The notes below the pieces were generated by a model. It did not search any database, was not told where the DNA came from, and saw nothing but the letters and a program-made list of their open reading frames with translations. This document shows positions 45,620 to 56,290 of a DNA stretch of 64,000 nt, piece by piece; within the stretch, counting starts at the first letter, position 1, and each line of letters opens with the position of its first letter. The DNA lies in the NCBI GenBank assembly GCA_038503035.1, contig JAVSML010024609.1, positions 132,214-196,213 of the forward strand. Direction: 5' to 3'. A program made the translations under genes and the position numbers. This stretch comes from Crocodylus rhombifer (lineage: Eukaryota; Chordata; Crocodylia; Crocodylidae).

Positions 45620-45624
45620 CAGAG

Positions 45625-46384
45625 TTGCTTACTCTCCCAAGGCAGAACTGGTAGCATAATCTGAATGTACAGCTGGTCAAAATTATTTGATTAGCTATAA
45701 CGAAATATCTATTTAAAAAAAAATGAATTTAACATTAAATTGATATGATGTCACAAATTCATCTGTAGAGCCCTGAGAGTCCCCCCACTGTGCTGCACTT
45801 GACTCAAGGAACAGATTAAGGTTGCCCTTGGATAGCTCATTATCATAGCAAGCTTCAGTTCCACTGCCCTTATATTGGGCCCTACAGCTGCAATGAGGGA
45901 TTCTCTGGAAGACCCAGGCAGTCACCCGATTTTTGGGTTGGGAAGAAAATATAGATCTCCCTCTCCACAGATTGAGTTAGCCTGGAATATCACCTACCCA
46001 GAAGTCATCCTTTTCAAAGGCAAACCATAAGGAGACAAACAACAAAAGGATTTATTATAAAAACAGGGTAAGTATAATAAATCAGTCACCATATTTTGAG
46101 ATACAAAGAGTGAAATGAATCACTCAAACAAAAAGATAATACTAGAACATTAAGCTGTTCTTCCCTTTCAAAGACCCAAAGATGCAGGCCACAGTGCCTA
46201 AAGCAGACTTTGCCTATGACCTCATTCCAGAGACTTTTGCACTTCCCTGTCAGATTACTTTCCCCAACCGCTTTGTCTAGGGGTCCTCATTCCCCCTTTT
46301 ATCTGGAAAGACTAAAAGCAAAGCATGCTTTTGAGGTACACTTTAAGTATCTTTGCCAATCTGACTATTAATATATGTCAAACC
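45625..46384. other. Intergenic DNA, nothing recognised
   Basis: No recognisable gene or repeat ends were seen. Confidence 0.45.
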
Positions 46385-47320
46385 TTCATTTAGGTTAGAG
46401 ACAGACATTACACACAAACCAGTTTAAATGATCAGCAACTAGTTTAAACTTCCAACAGAACAAACATTCAGTGCATGTAAACCAGTTCAAAAATGGCTAA
46501 AACTGGTTTGAGATAAGCCTGGTGGAATGTAGTATCAGACTGAACTGATTTGGGTCACACCGGTTTATACAATGTCTATCACAGACCCCTTCCTTGTTTA
46601 AATTAAATCAGACTCCCCCAGCATCCTGGCATTCACTCTGGATGAGGCTCTGCTCTCCGCTCTCCAAAGAGCTGGGCTGGCCCTTCCCTCTGCTTCCTGG
46701 CTACAGCTCTGGCAGAGACTGCAAGTACAGTGGGTGCTGCCTGGCTTCCTCCTGCTCCCCCCCTCACCCTCACCACTCCCCACTCCCCACTCAGGCATGG
46801 ATCCCCTGCTCCCCTGTGCCTTACACAGACACCACTCAGCATTAGCTAGCATAACACTTGCTGCTACGGTCCATGCTGTGGGGGGTGGGACAAAGGCAGA
46901 CAGGGCTGTGTCAGCTGAGGGCTTTTTGAGAGCTAATCAACAGGTAACTAGCAATAACCCTCCATTCCTTCACTGGAGAAGCTATTTAAGAAGAGCTTGA
47001 ACTAATGGAGAGAGACTTGTTTTCTTAATGAGGTGATAAACACTGTGTTAGGGGTTAAACACTTTGTTATCAACTCCCTGCTGGGCTGCTGGGACGGGGC
47101 GGGGTGGAGAACTGCTCCCTAATCAGAGCGTCCAGCTGAGGGGGCTGCTCTAGCACCCTCTGGCTTCTAGCCTGAGCCACTGCAGAAATGTGCCTACATT
47201 TCTTGATTGAAACGGGAATGTCTATCCACATCCAAATCAGTCCAAGCTTTGCAGCTTAAACTAACTTGCAAGATTGAATCAATTCAGGCTCAGGCTTTTT
47301 GAATATCTGTCCCTAGCCTT
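46385..47320. mobile_element. Longer AAACCAGTTT-family element with inverted ends
   Basis: Left end AGGTTAGAGACAGACATT (46392), right end reversed AGGCTAGGGACAGATATT (47318): 15 of 18 positions agree, so these are terminal inverted repeats. Next to the left end are AAACCAGTTTAAATGATCAG and further AAACTGGTTTGAG. Near the right end are CAAATCAGTCCAAGC and related motifs, complementary to the left arm. The interior (46.6-47.15 kb) is GC-rich and codes for nothing recognised. It looks like a larger, non-autonomous member of the same family. Confidence 0.6.
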
Positions 47321-48049
47321 ATAGAGAAGCTCACACTATACCAGTAACTTCCTGGACCCTGAAAATCTGTATTTACCAAACTAAAAACATGTATCCTATT
47401 TAGACATGTAGATTTGTTAATCTCATATGTAGCTACTCCTATATGATAGTTTGACCAGCCAGGCAACAGGTTTCTTTTAAAATGTGAATTGATCATGGTC
47501 TGGCCAGATCCAGCCTTCCCCTGCCTCACAGCAGGCCTATATGGAAGACCAGTAAACAAACCCTTGTCAAATGCTTATTTTCAGCCATTGGCTCCTCTAT
47601 GTGTGAACAGCTGAGGGCTGCTCAAGTTAATCACTGTCTTATTGGCACAACCTTGGTTGAACTATAAAGATACATCAAAATGATATTTATATCAAATATA
47701 ATACAGCAGATGGCTATGAGAACAATAATACTAAACCCTACTTTGTACTAGGTACAATAAGAAACTAAACACTGCAGATTAAATCTAATTTGGGAAAATA
47801 TCCATACATGTGACACAGTGAACCCCCAAAAGTAACTCTGTCTTGGAGTCAGTCCATACCACATGAGAATTCAGTCCTGGAACAGATATCAGAACCTAAG
47901 TTTTCCCTTCCCATCTGAGTGCTCTCATTATTTGGCCGCAGTGTCATGCTCTTTCCTGGGTCGGTCCCCTCTTCCTGGCACCAGGAAATTTGCTTTCTCT
48001 GCTCCACAGTAGCACAGCTTCGAGGGTGCCTCCACTCAGCCTATTCTAC
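47321..48049. other. Intergenic DNA, nothing recognised
   Basis: No gene recognised. A C/T-rich stretch at 47930-48045 directly precedes a SINE. Confidence 0.4.
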
Positions 48050-48135
48050 AGCCTGATGGTTGAAGCACTCTCCTGGGAAGTGGAAGGTGTAATGAGATAG
48101 AGAACCCAAGCTGAGAACTTGTAAACGATATGCTA
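48050..48135 (+). mobile_element. tRNA-derived SINE head
   Basis: CAGCCTGATGGTTGAAGCACTCTCCTGGGAAGTGGAAGGTGTAATGAGATAGAGAACCC has the A-box-like TGGTTGAAGCACT and a worn B-box region. Same family as at 13.45 kb; here mainly the plus-strand half. Confidence 0.6.
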
Positions 48136-51100
48136 CTGGATAACAGGTGGGTGGGAGCACTGCCTCATCCCACCTGCGTTTTAAAATAAAATTACCACCA
48201 CAGTATTAAACTGTGGGCCTGGTCCTGTGCATGTATGTTAGTGTATAAGCATGCATACATTTGGAGAGGTTTCAAAAGGGAACATTTCAAAAGGGCAGTA
48301 GGTGTTACATTCTAATTGTTACATGTAGATGTGCTGAGAACAATACCAGTGTGGCAAAACTTTTCCAATTTTAATACTGCTTACTCCAGGTGACAATTGA
48401 AGTAGTTCTGCTACAAGTGCATCATCCCTGGGTTGTCAACACAAAACAGTGCATCTCCAAATGTACGTATGTTCAGATCCTCAGACATGATCTGAAACAC
48501 TTAACAGGTTATACCCAGGGATTTAGGTATTCCTCCCTTTATTTCCTGGACCTCATTCAGATGTCAGCAGGAATTAGATGTCAAGCTACTCAGACTGAGG
48601 TGGTTTTGGACAAGTACGGAAGCAGAACTCAAGTCAAACAGTGAGGCACTAGTGAATTAAGGCATCCCTAGGATTAGATGAGAGCTACCAAGAGTTTTTG
48701 GACCAATTCTTGGAGCTAACACAGTTGCATACACTTATGTCCTGCTTTAGGCACTGAAGTCCTTTATTAGATTTAGCTTTCAAACTGTTAGCACTTTTCT
48801 ACACATAGTTAACAAAAAATATTGAGATCAGGCATTTTGAAAGTAGAATCTGGCCTACATAAAATGCTTTCATTACTCAAAGAAACCCTTTCTTGCACTT
48901 TTTCCCTGTGTTGGCATTTGATATTTAAATCAATGTGCTCAAGGTGTTCTTTTGGGCTGTAGCAAACTGCTCACTAGAGATTCACATGCTGGTATCCTAG
49001 CCACAAGGGGTAGGCTAGGATCTGCAGAAGTACTCTCTGCCAGCCACAGATAAAAAACAAATGAGAATCTTATTCAGCTGCTATAGACAACTTCCCAGAT
49101 TCAGACATTTGCAACTGGGGAGTTATTCTTGAGTGGTCAGAATAGTCAGAAAAATATCATTGTTACAAGACTAAAAAAACCTACAAAAACTCTCATTGCC
49201 TTATATGCTCTGCAACACAGGCTAAATGCGCTATTGAAATACTAGGTGTCATATTGCAACAGGGTGGCCTCCTCATCAGAGGTCCTACTCCTGGGGTAAC
49301 TGCCCACTTCGCTCTCCTGCCACGCCTTGGTGGAAAAATATGAAAGTTGTTACTAAGGCGGGAGGCTACCCATTACTTGCCCTGCTGACAAGGGCCTAAA
49401 ACCCGCTCCAGCCTCCCCTCCTCAGATCCCATGCCTCACAGATGTTACTCTGCTGTTACTTCTCTGGCCTACAGCTGAAGCTAAATGGGCACACGGTTCT
49501 AGCTCTTTTCTACAGCCCCAGAGCCACTCACATGCTGCCTCTCTCTCAATGGAGTCCCACTCACTCTGCTGGCTCTCACCCAGCCTCTTTCATACTGCCC
49601 TCTCTCAGGGGCCACACTTCCCACCTGGCCTCACCCATGTTTGGGCTTAGTTTTCCTTGCCTCAGTCAGCCCCAGCACAGTCTGTTGGGTATCTCCCACT
49701 ACCCTCAGCTGAGCATGGACTGAGGTCACCCCCACCCCATAGCTCCTGCCCTTCCATCCTGAACTACGGGCTGGAGTAGCGTCTCAGCCTGATGTTACCT
49801 CCTTCCTACTGCAGCAAACTGCATCCCAGCTTATATCCCTGTGTCCAAAATAACTGCCCTCATCAGGCACCTGGATGCTGCCTGTCTTGTGCCCTGCCAC
49901 ACCTATCTTCATTCCTGATTACACGGACAACTTCCCTTAACTTGCTAAGCAAGGACTTCTCTTCCAGAAAAGACTTTCTATTAGTGTTATCCCCACCTCC
50001 CACCATCATGTAGGTGCTTTTATAAGGAAAAGATGGAGAGGGAAAAAGCAGCATATGGTAAAATGCTGCTATTTCAAGCAAGCAAGAATCTAAGCTACGT
50101 CTTAGGCATTTAAGTGACATTTACATGTAAAATTGCAATGCAATACTACTCTTCCTGAGACCCCAAAGGAAATGTTAATACAAAGGATGGTGAGTCGTAT
50201 TGCACCTTGTTACTTTTTATGATTTAGTCTGAAGGGTAGCATGAAGATGGTTTGTAAAAATAAGCATGTAAGTGGTTTATCAGGGACTTGAACAAAACAG
50301 ACTAGAATCACACTACAGAGGCCTAAGAAGGCAGCTCTGTACCCTGGGCAGGGGCAGGGCATGAGGCATCACTGGCTGCCACATGCCAGCAGTCAGCCAT
50401 CAGCTGTGGCAATAGGTATTTTTGTGTTTTCAAAGACGGCACTTGGGAGTACTCACTCCCCTAGTCATCTTCCCCTCTCCCCCCAGTTATACTGTTATTC
50501 TACTTAGACATCTAAGTGTCTCTTAGATGCCTAGTAACTGGAATAGTTGCTGGGTTTTCTTATCTAGCCAAGGATCAGAGGCACAGGAAGGTGGATTAGA
50601 TCTACGTTCTTCATATATCTCTCACTCATCTTCACTAAGCAGAATCTTCACACAGCTGATGATTTGGCCCTGGACTGTTTAAGAATCAGGAGCTGTATTA
50701 AAATATCATGTTAAGAACATTGTAAATGCTAACATTACTTTCACATATCCATTCTGACTGTAGCATATTCAAAGACACAGAGAGAATTGTTTGGAAATCC
50801 TTTCACTGAACAGAGATCTATAGATTAAGGATACATGTTTCATCAAAGCTGAAATTCCAGATTTTCTTTTGACCAAACAAGGATGTGGACTGTGGCTATA
50901 ACTTACAAGACAGTCTTTAAAAAGCTGAAAAGCAGTGGGAGAAACTATGTGAGCTAGGGAGATAAAGAGCAACCTTTTCCAACTTACATCTGAACCTCTG
51001 ACCTGTGAATGTTGCCCCTCATACTGAAATCCCATTAACAGCCTGAATATAAACTTTCATTTCTATCAGTATTGACAGAATGGAGTTGTTGGAATGTGAT

Positions 51101-51139
51101 TAATTTGTAAAAAAAACAAACAAGGGCTTAAAAGTAAAC
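48136..51139. other. Intergenic DNA, no gene recognised
   Basis: About 3 kb without a recognised domain. The C/T-rich part 49.25-49.9 kb could be an unclassified repeat (perhaps an LTR on the minus strand) but no paired ends were found. Confidence 0.4.
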
Positions 51140-51850
51140 TTAGGAAGGCAAGGTTCTTTGGGTGAATCTGATATCTTTTGTTAAACCAACTTAAACAGTT
51201 GGAAAAAAAAATAAGCAAGCTTCTGGGTTTAAAAACCTTTTGTCAGGCTGAGGAAGTCTCTGCAGTTGGTATCTGCTCTTCCTGGATGGAATGAAAATTA
51301 AAAAAGCCAGAGGCTGGGCTAGTCTGCATGTACATTGAGGAGTTAGTGGATGAGAGAAAGGCTGGGTGGCGGGAGAAGGGGTATGAAAGTAGCAGGTAAA
51401 TAGTGGAGGGGTACCTGGGCAGTCAGATGTCAGGCAGGTTATAATGTGTCATAAATCCAATGTCTATATTTAGTCCATGATTTTTAGTATCCAGGAGGTT
51501 GATGAAGTGAAGTTCATAGGCTCGTCTCTGGGAAATGTTTTGTAAGTTTCCTTTGAGGATTAGAAGTGAGAGATTGGAGAGAGAGTGGTTTTCTTGTGAG
51601 AAGTGTGCCCCCACCGGTAATTGGGTATTCTCGTCTTTGATAGATTTCCGGTGTGTGCTCATTCTGGTGCACAGTTGTTGTTTGGTCTCTCCTACGTATT
51701 TTCCATCAGGGCATTTGGTGCATTGGATGAGATATATTACATTTATGGAGGTGTAGCTGTAAAATCTGGGAATGCTGATAGCTCTGTTGTGGGGTGTAGC
51801 AATTGTGGGGGTGGAGGAAATGTGTTGGCAGGTTTTGCCATCAGGGACTG
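51140..51850 (-). mobile_element. Penelope-like element, 3' half with GIY-YIG endonuclease
   Basis: On the minus strand one frame stays open from about 51850 to a stop near 51423. It carries a GIY-YIG nuclease: INVIYLIQCTKCPDGKYVGE (the VIY and YVG blocks), QQLCTRMSTHRKSI (catalytic Arg), VGAHFSQENHSLS, and ISQRRAYELHFINLL (catalytic Glu). The CTKC and HFSQENH pairs form the CCHH zinc-binding pattern special to the endonuclease of Penelope-like elements. Downstream is the 3' tail, including AAAGGTTTTTAAACCCAGAAG and AAAAGATATCAGATTCACCC, a phrase common at 3' ends of reptile Penelope copies. The upstream reverse transcriptase is missing: the copy is 5' truncated where the CR1 begins. Confidence 0.85.
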
Positions 51851-51969
51851 TGAGCAGAAGATAGACTCCTACTGCCAGGCCCTTCTCCCCTGGGAGGTGG
51901 AGGGTAGACCATGGTCTCCCTCTAGGACAGGGAGGACTCGGAGACCTCCCTTACTGTCCAGCCCAGGGC

Positions 51970-52641
51970 TTGGACCAAGGAGGTGAAGGGCCCAAGACCC
52001 GCTGCACCAAGGTCCCTGCCCTGCTGGAGCTTTGCAATTGGTATGACCCTCTGTGGGAGCCTGCTGAGTTGCCAGCTCCCACAGGCAACACAGATGACAC
52101 TGTAGCTACTACCCCCACTCTCTCCAAGACCAAACACAAAGTGTTTGTCATGGGAGACTCCATCCTGAGGGAGACTGAGGGGGTACTTGACCCCTTAGAC
52201 CGTGAAGTTTGCTGCTTCTCGGCAGCCAGCATCTGAGACATTGCAGAGAAGATCCCTAAGCTCCTCCAGCCCACTGACCACTGTCCTATGCTCCTCATCC
52301 ATGTGGGCACCAATGACACAGCTCAGAGCACTCCCAGCTTGGTCATGAGGTGCTACAGGGATTTGGGTGCGGGACTAAAGGGTCTGGGGGCACAGATGGT
52401 GTTTTCTTTGATCCTCCCAGTCTCAGACTATGGGCTGAAGAGGGAGAGGAGGATCCAGGTAGTCAACAAAAGACTGCAGCACTGGTGTCATTGGGAAGAC
52501 TTTGGCTTCCATGACCACAGTCTACTCTTTGGAGAAAGAGGCAGTGAGCTGCTGGGAAGGGACAGCCTCCACCTCTCTCCATTGGGGAGGAGGCTTTTCT
52601 CAGCCAGACTGGCTGACCTGCTCCACCGGGCTTTAAACTAA
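51970..52641 (+). pseudogene. CR1 ORF1, SGNH esterase domain, one in-frame stop
   Basis: ORF1 of the CR1 LINE. One frame covers this stretch with a single TGA at 52234-52236. It encodes the SGNH/GDSL-type esterase that CR1 ORF1 proteins carry after their N-terminal zinc-finger-like part. Visible catalytic blocks are FVMGDSILRE (nucleophile Ser in GDS), LLIHVGTNDT (Asn of the G-x-N-D block) and GRDSLHLSPLGRRLF (Asp-x-x-His), all present and correctly ordered. The frame ends at a TAA (52639-52641) after LLHRALN. The region before 51970 is in another frame, so a frameshift or truncation affects the start. Its role in retrotransposition is not settled; in related elements the esterase binds membranes or lipids. 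Confidence 0.85.
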
Positions 52642-52742
52642 GCCTGCCAGGGGATGTGGGGACTACTGCTACTGCTGGCCCACTGAGCAGCCCTTGCAAA
52701 GCCAGCAGGCCAAGGCACATAAGGAATCCCACCCCACCTCCA

Positions 52743-53837
52743 GCCCTGGAACAAAATGTAGGCAGGGCAAGGGCTCCCAAGAGGATACTTGCATGTCTAT
52801 ACACAAATGCCAGAAACCTGAGGAATAAACAGGAGGAACTTGTTCTCCTGCTAAATGCAAATAACTATGATGTCATTGGGATAAAGGAGACCTGGTGGGA
52901 CTCCACCCATGACCAGACCATGGGTATAGATGGCTATAACCTGTACAGGAGGGATCGAGTGGACAAAAGGATTGGGGGCGTAGCTCTCTATGTCGAGTAA
53001 AGCTATGCATCCCTGCAAGCTGACATTGGCACCCACGGTGGACGACTTGAGACCCTCTGGGTTAAAATCCATGGAGCACACGACACAGGGGGTACTATGG
53101 TGGGGTTCTACTACAAACCCCCTACCCAAGCTCAATACCTTGACCAGGAGTTCACCAGGGAATTGGCTGAGGCCACATGATCCCAGTGTATGGTTGTCAT
53201 GGGAGACTTTATCTACCCAGACATCTCTTAGGAGGAGTGCTCAGCCAAATCCAAGCAGTCACAAAGCTTTCTCTCATGTGTGGGTGACCTCTATCTGACA
53301 CAGGAAGTCTACAGGCTGACAAGAGGTAAAGCACTTCTCAACCTCATACTGGCAACTGGGGATGATCTAATCAGCAACCTAATGATTGAAGGGAAGGTAG
53401 GTGACAGTGACCATGAGCTGATCACCTTCACCATCTGCCATAAAGCTGGCAAGTCAGTCAGTAATGCAGAAGTCCTCGACTTCAGGAAAGCTGACTTTGA
53501 CAAGCTAAGGGGGCTTGTCAGAGAGGCCCTAAAAGGCCACAACCCAATGGAGAGGGGAGTTCAGGATGAGTGGTTGCTCCTCAAGGGCTCAATCCTGGAT
53601 GTGCAAGCAAAGTCCATCCCATCTCGGAGAAAAGGCAGCAAAAGAGCACAGCAGCCCCCTTGGCTCTCCAGGGAACTGGTAGACCACCTGTATCTTAAAA
53701 GGAAGACCTATAAAAGATGTAGGACTGGAACCGCCACCAAGGAGGAATACTCTGCTTTAGTCTGGACCTGCAGAGAGCAAACCAGGAAAGCCAACTGTGA
53801 TGGAACTCCAACTAGCTCCAAATATCAAGGAAAATAA
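52743..53837 (+). pseudogene. CR1 ORF2, endonuclease part, broken
   Basis: One reading frame runs from about 52743 to 53837 through three in-frame stops (TAA 52998-53000, TGA 53178-53180, TAG 53229-53231). It encodes the apurinic-type endonuclease that nicks target DNA: LACLYTNARNLRNKQEEL (start of domain, catalytic Asn), YDVIGIKETWWD (catalytic Glu), GYNLYRRDR..GGVALYV, GFYYKPPTQA, MVVMGDFIYPDI (GDF with catalytic Asp) and KVGDSDHELITF (the D-S-D-H catalytic block). After that comes the linker to the reverse transcriptase (LDFRKADFDKLRGLV, KGSKRAQQPPWLSRELVDHL). All key endonuclease residues are still readable although the frame is interrupted. Confidence 0.88.
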
Positions 53838-54768
53838 AAAGTCCTTTTTTAGATATGTGGAGTAGCCAGAGGAAAAGCAAAGGCAACATTGGATCCCTGC
53901 TAAACCAGATGGGGCAACTCACAACTGATGCCCAGGAAAAAGCAAACTTGCTAAATGTGTACTTTGCATCAGTTTTTCACCAGTCCCATGGGACGGCCCT
54001 GCCCACTATGAGTCAGGGAGGCCCAGGTGAGGGAGATTCCTTGCCCTCCATTGAAGCTGACCTCATGAAGGAACACCTCGACAGGCTAGATACCTTCAAG
54101 TCAGTGGGCCCTGATGGACACACAAGGGTACTCAGGGAGCTGGCAAGCATCATAGCTCAGCCCCTGGCACAGATCTTTGAGAGCTCTTGGCACTCTGGTG
54201 AAGTGCCCGATGATTGGAAGAGGGTCAATGTTGTGCCTATCTTCAAGAAGTGGAGGAAAGTACACCCGGCAAACTACAGGCCCATCAGCCTGACTCTATC
54301 CCGGGGAAGGTCTTGGAAAAGATTATCAAAGAGGCCATCCTTAACAGGCTAGCTGAAGTCAATATTCTGAGGGATACCCAGCATGGGCTTGTTGTGGGTA
54401 GGTCTTGCTTGACCAATCTCATTTCCTTTTATGACCAGGTGACTTATCACCTCAACAAGGGGGAAGAGATAGACGTTGTATATCCTAGCTTTAAAAAAGC
54501 CTTTGACCTAGTATCCCACAATCACCTCTTGGCTAAACTGCCTAACTGCAGCCTCAACCTTACCACGATCCACTGGCTTGTGAACTGGCTCCACAGCAGG
54601 ATCCAGAGGGTGGTGGTCAATGGGAGCCAATCGTCTTGATGCGCTGTGACCAGTGAAGTCCCTCAAGGCTCTGTCCTAGGGCCTATACTATTTAACATCT
54701 TCATCAATGATGTGTACATTGGTGTCAGAAGTGGACTGGCTGAGTTTGCCAATAACACCAAACTCTGA
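53838..54768 (+). pseudogene. CR1 ORF2, reverse transcriptase part, broken, FANN box
   Basis: The reading frame changes near 53.8 kb and again near 54.30 kb, and a TGA at 54637-54639 interrupts it. The blocks in order are [129 protein letters not shown], then [10 protein letters not shown]. The last is the catalytic box. CR1 normally has F-A-D-D; here codons 54751-54756 are AAT AAC, so both metal-binding Asp are Asn. A TGA follows at 54766. The enzyme would be inactive even if the frame were whole. Confidence 0.9.
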
Positions 54769-54869
54769 GGTAAAGCATCTGCACCTGTGGACAGAGGGGG
54801 TGATCCAGGCAGATCTTGACAGGCTCATGAAATGGTCAGACAAGAACCTGATGGTGTTCAACACTGAAA

Positions 54870-55460
54870 ATGCAAGGTTCTCCACCTTGGGAGAAAAACC
54901 TGCAGCATGCTTATAGGCTTGGTAGAGCTATGCTGGTTAGCACTACAGGTGAAAGGGACTTGGGGTTCATGATTGACCACAAGACGAAAATGAGCTTTCA
55001 ATGTGATGCCATGGCTAGTAAGGCAAGTGAAATGTTGGCTTGCCTCCATAGATGCTTCTCAAGTAAATCCCAGGACGTCATTCACCCCTTGTACTCGGCC
55101 TTGGTGAGGCCGCAGCTGGAGTACTTCATCCAGGTTTGGGCTCCACAATTCAAAAAGGATGTGGAGAAGCTTGAGAGGGTACAGAGGAGAGCTACCCGCA
55201 TGATCAGAGGTCAGGAAAACAGACCATATGACAACAGGCTGACAGCCATGGGGCTCTTCAGCCTGGAAAAGCTCAGGCTCAGAGGTGATCTGGTGGCCAC
55301 CTACAAGTTTATCGGGGTGCTCATCAGAATCTGGGGGACTGTTCACCAGAGCCCCCCAAGAGATGAGAAGATCAAACAGTCACAAACTCCACCGCAACGG
55401 ATTCAGGCTGGACATAAGAAAGAACTTCTTCACTGTCTGAGTCCCCAAGATTTGAAATAG
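54870..55460 (+). pseudogene. CR1 ORF2, C-terminal region
   Basis: An open frame of 196 codons ending in TAG at 55458-55460. It holds the conserved CR1 tail: RDLGFMIDHKTKMSFQCD, KASEMLACLHRCF, YSALVRPQLEYFIQVWAPQ, KKDVEKLERVQRRATRMIRG and LFSLEKLRLRGDLVATYKF. In CR1 this region follows the reverse transcriptase thumb and may bind the 3' end of its RNA. The C-terminal part after about residue 150 (WGTVHQSPPRDEKIK and on) is out of register with the consensus that I would expect (a [24 protein letters not shown] ending), which implies a late frameshift: the next frame reads like [11 protein letters not shown]. Confidence 0.85.
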
Positions 55461-55654
55461 ACTGCCGCCGGAGGCGGTTCAAGCACCCACTTTGAACGCC
55501 TTCCAGACACATTTGGATGCTTATCTTGCTAGGATCCTATGATCCCTGCTGACTTCCTGCCCCTGGGGCAGGGGGCTGGACTTGATGATCCTCCAGGGTC
55601 CCTTCCAGCCCAAATGTCTATGAAATATATGAAATCTATGAAACCTGCAACAAA

Positions 55655-56049
55655 CAATTCATTGAAATTGAAGGAAGAAAAAATATGGAAATAGTCAATA
55701 CCAATATCAATTTTACAAACCTCCAGTCAAAGCGTCAGTATTTGCATTTAGACACAATAGCAAAAGAGCATCATATCTCTAATTGTAAATAACTACATCT
55801 TCCAGGAGTTTTGTTTGAATACACGTTAACATACAGTTCACACATTGCCTGAGTTCCCATTTCAATTCACGCACAACTGAATCGTGTTATGTTACAGAAT
55901 TGCTGAAATAAGAGATATGGTGGCCCTGCTGCCACTAGTCAGCTTTGCCAGTGAAGGCTTGTTAATAACAGAACACTATCCCACACAATACTAAATGATG
56001 GGGCATACAACACTTCCCTTAGGAGATTACAGTTCAGTAAATGTCATTG
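55655..56049. other. Intergenic DNA, nothing recognised
   Basis: AT-rich DNA after the CR1 tail. Nothing recognised. Confidence 0.5.
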
Positions 56050-56290
56050 TGGGTAGGTACAGCCATGCAAAAAGCCCAAGGCGGAATCAGTTTAAGTTAT
56101 GCGGTTTCCTGTAAGCAGCATAGTTTAGATCAATAATGAACAGAACAGAACACACATTGGAGCAGGGCAAATCTTAGACTGGGTTCAGCCATTTTTCATT
56201 AGTCTATATGTGCCAAACTTCTGTTCTGTAATGGGTATCAAGTATAGACCAGTTTTGTGTCCCAGACTTCTGTTCTGTTACAGAGAGGTG
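56050..56290. mobile_element. Short inverted-repeat element (AAACCAGTTT family)
   Basis: Shares with the 43.5-kb copy GCAGCATAGTTTAGAT..AACAGAACACACATT and AGTCTATATGTGCCAAACTTCTGTTCTGT. Left edge GGGTAGGTACAGCCATGC; right edge AACTTCTGTTCTGTTACAGAG-like. Non-coding. Confidence 0.5.

Larger units (their letters stand above)
51851..55648 (+). mobile_element. Near full-length CR1 LINE (dead)
   Basis: About 3.8 kb in the plus orientation with the full CR1 order: ORF1 with an esterase domain, ORF2 with AP-type endonuclease then reverse transcriptase, and a 3' UTR with GGGGGCTGGACTTGATGATCC and a TATGAAA/TCTATGAAA short-repeat tail ending near 55648. CR1 is the dominant LINE of birds, crocodilians and turtles and moves by target-primed reverse transcription. 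The 5' end is truncated where it meets the Penelope-like element. Several in-frame stops and at least two frameshifts, plus loss of the RT catalytic aspartates, show it cannot move itself. Parts are described in separate entries. Confidence 0.93.

Noticed and set aside
19196..51000. Exons of the expected neighbour CACNA2D1
   Set aside because: No frame matched calcium-channel alpha-2/delta sequence. The neighbour, if syntenic, must lie beyond the window.
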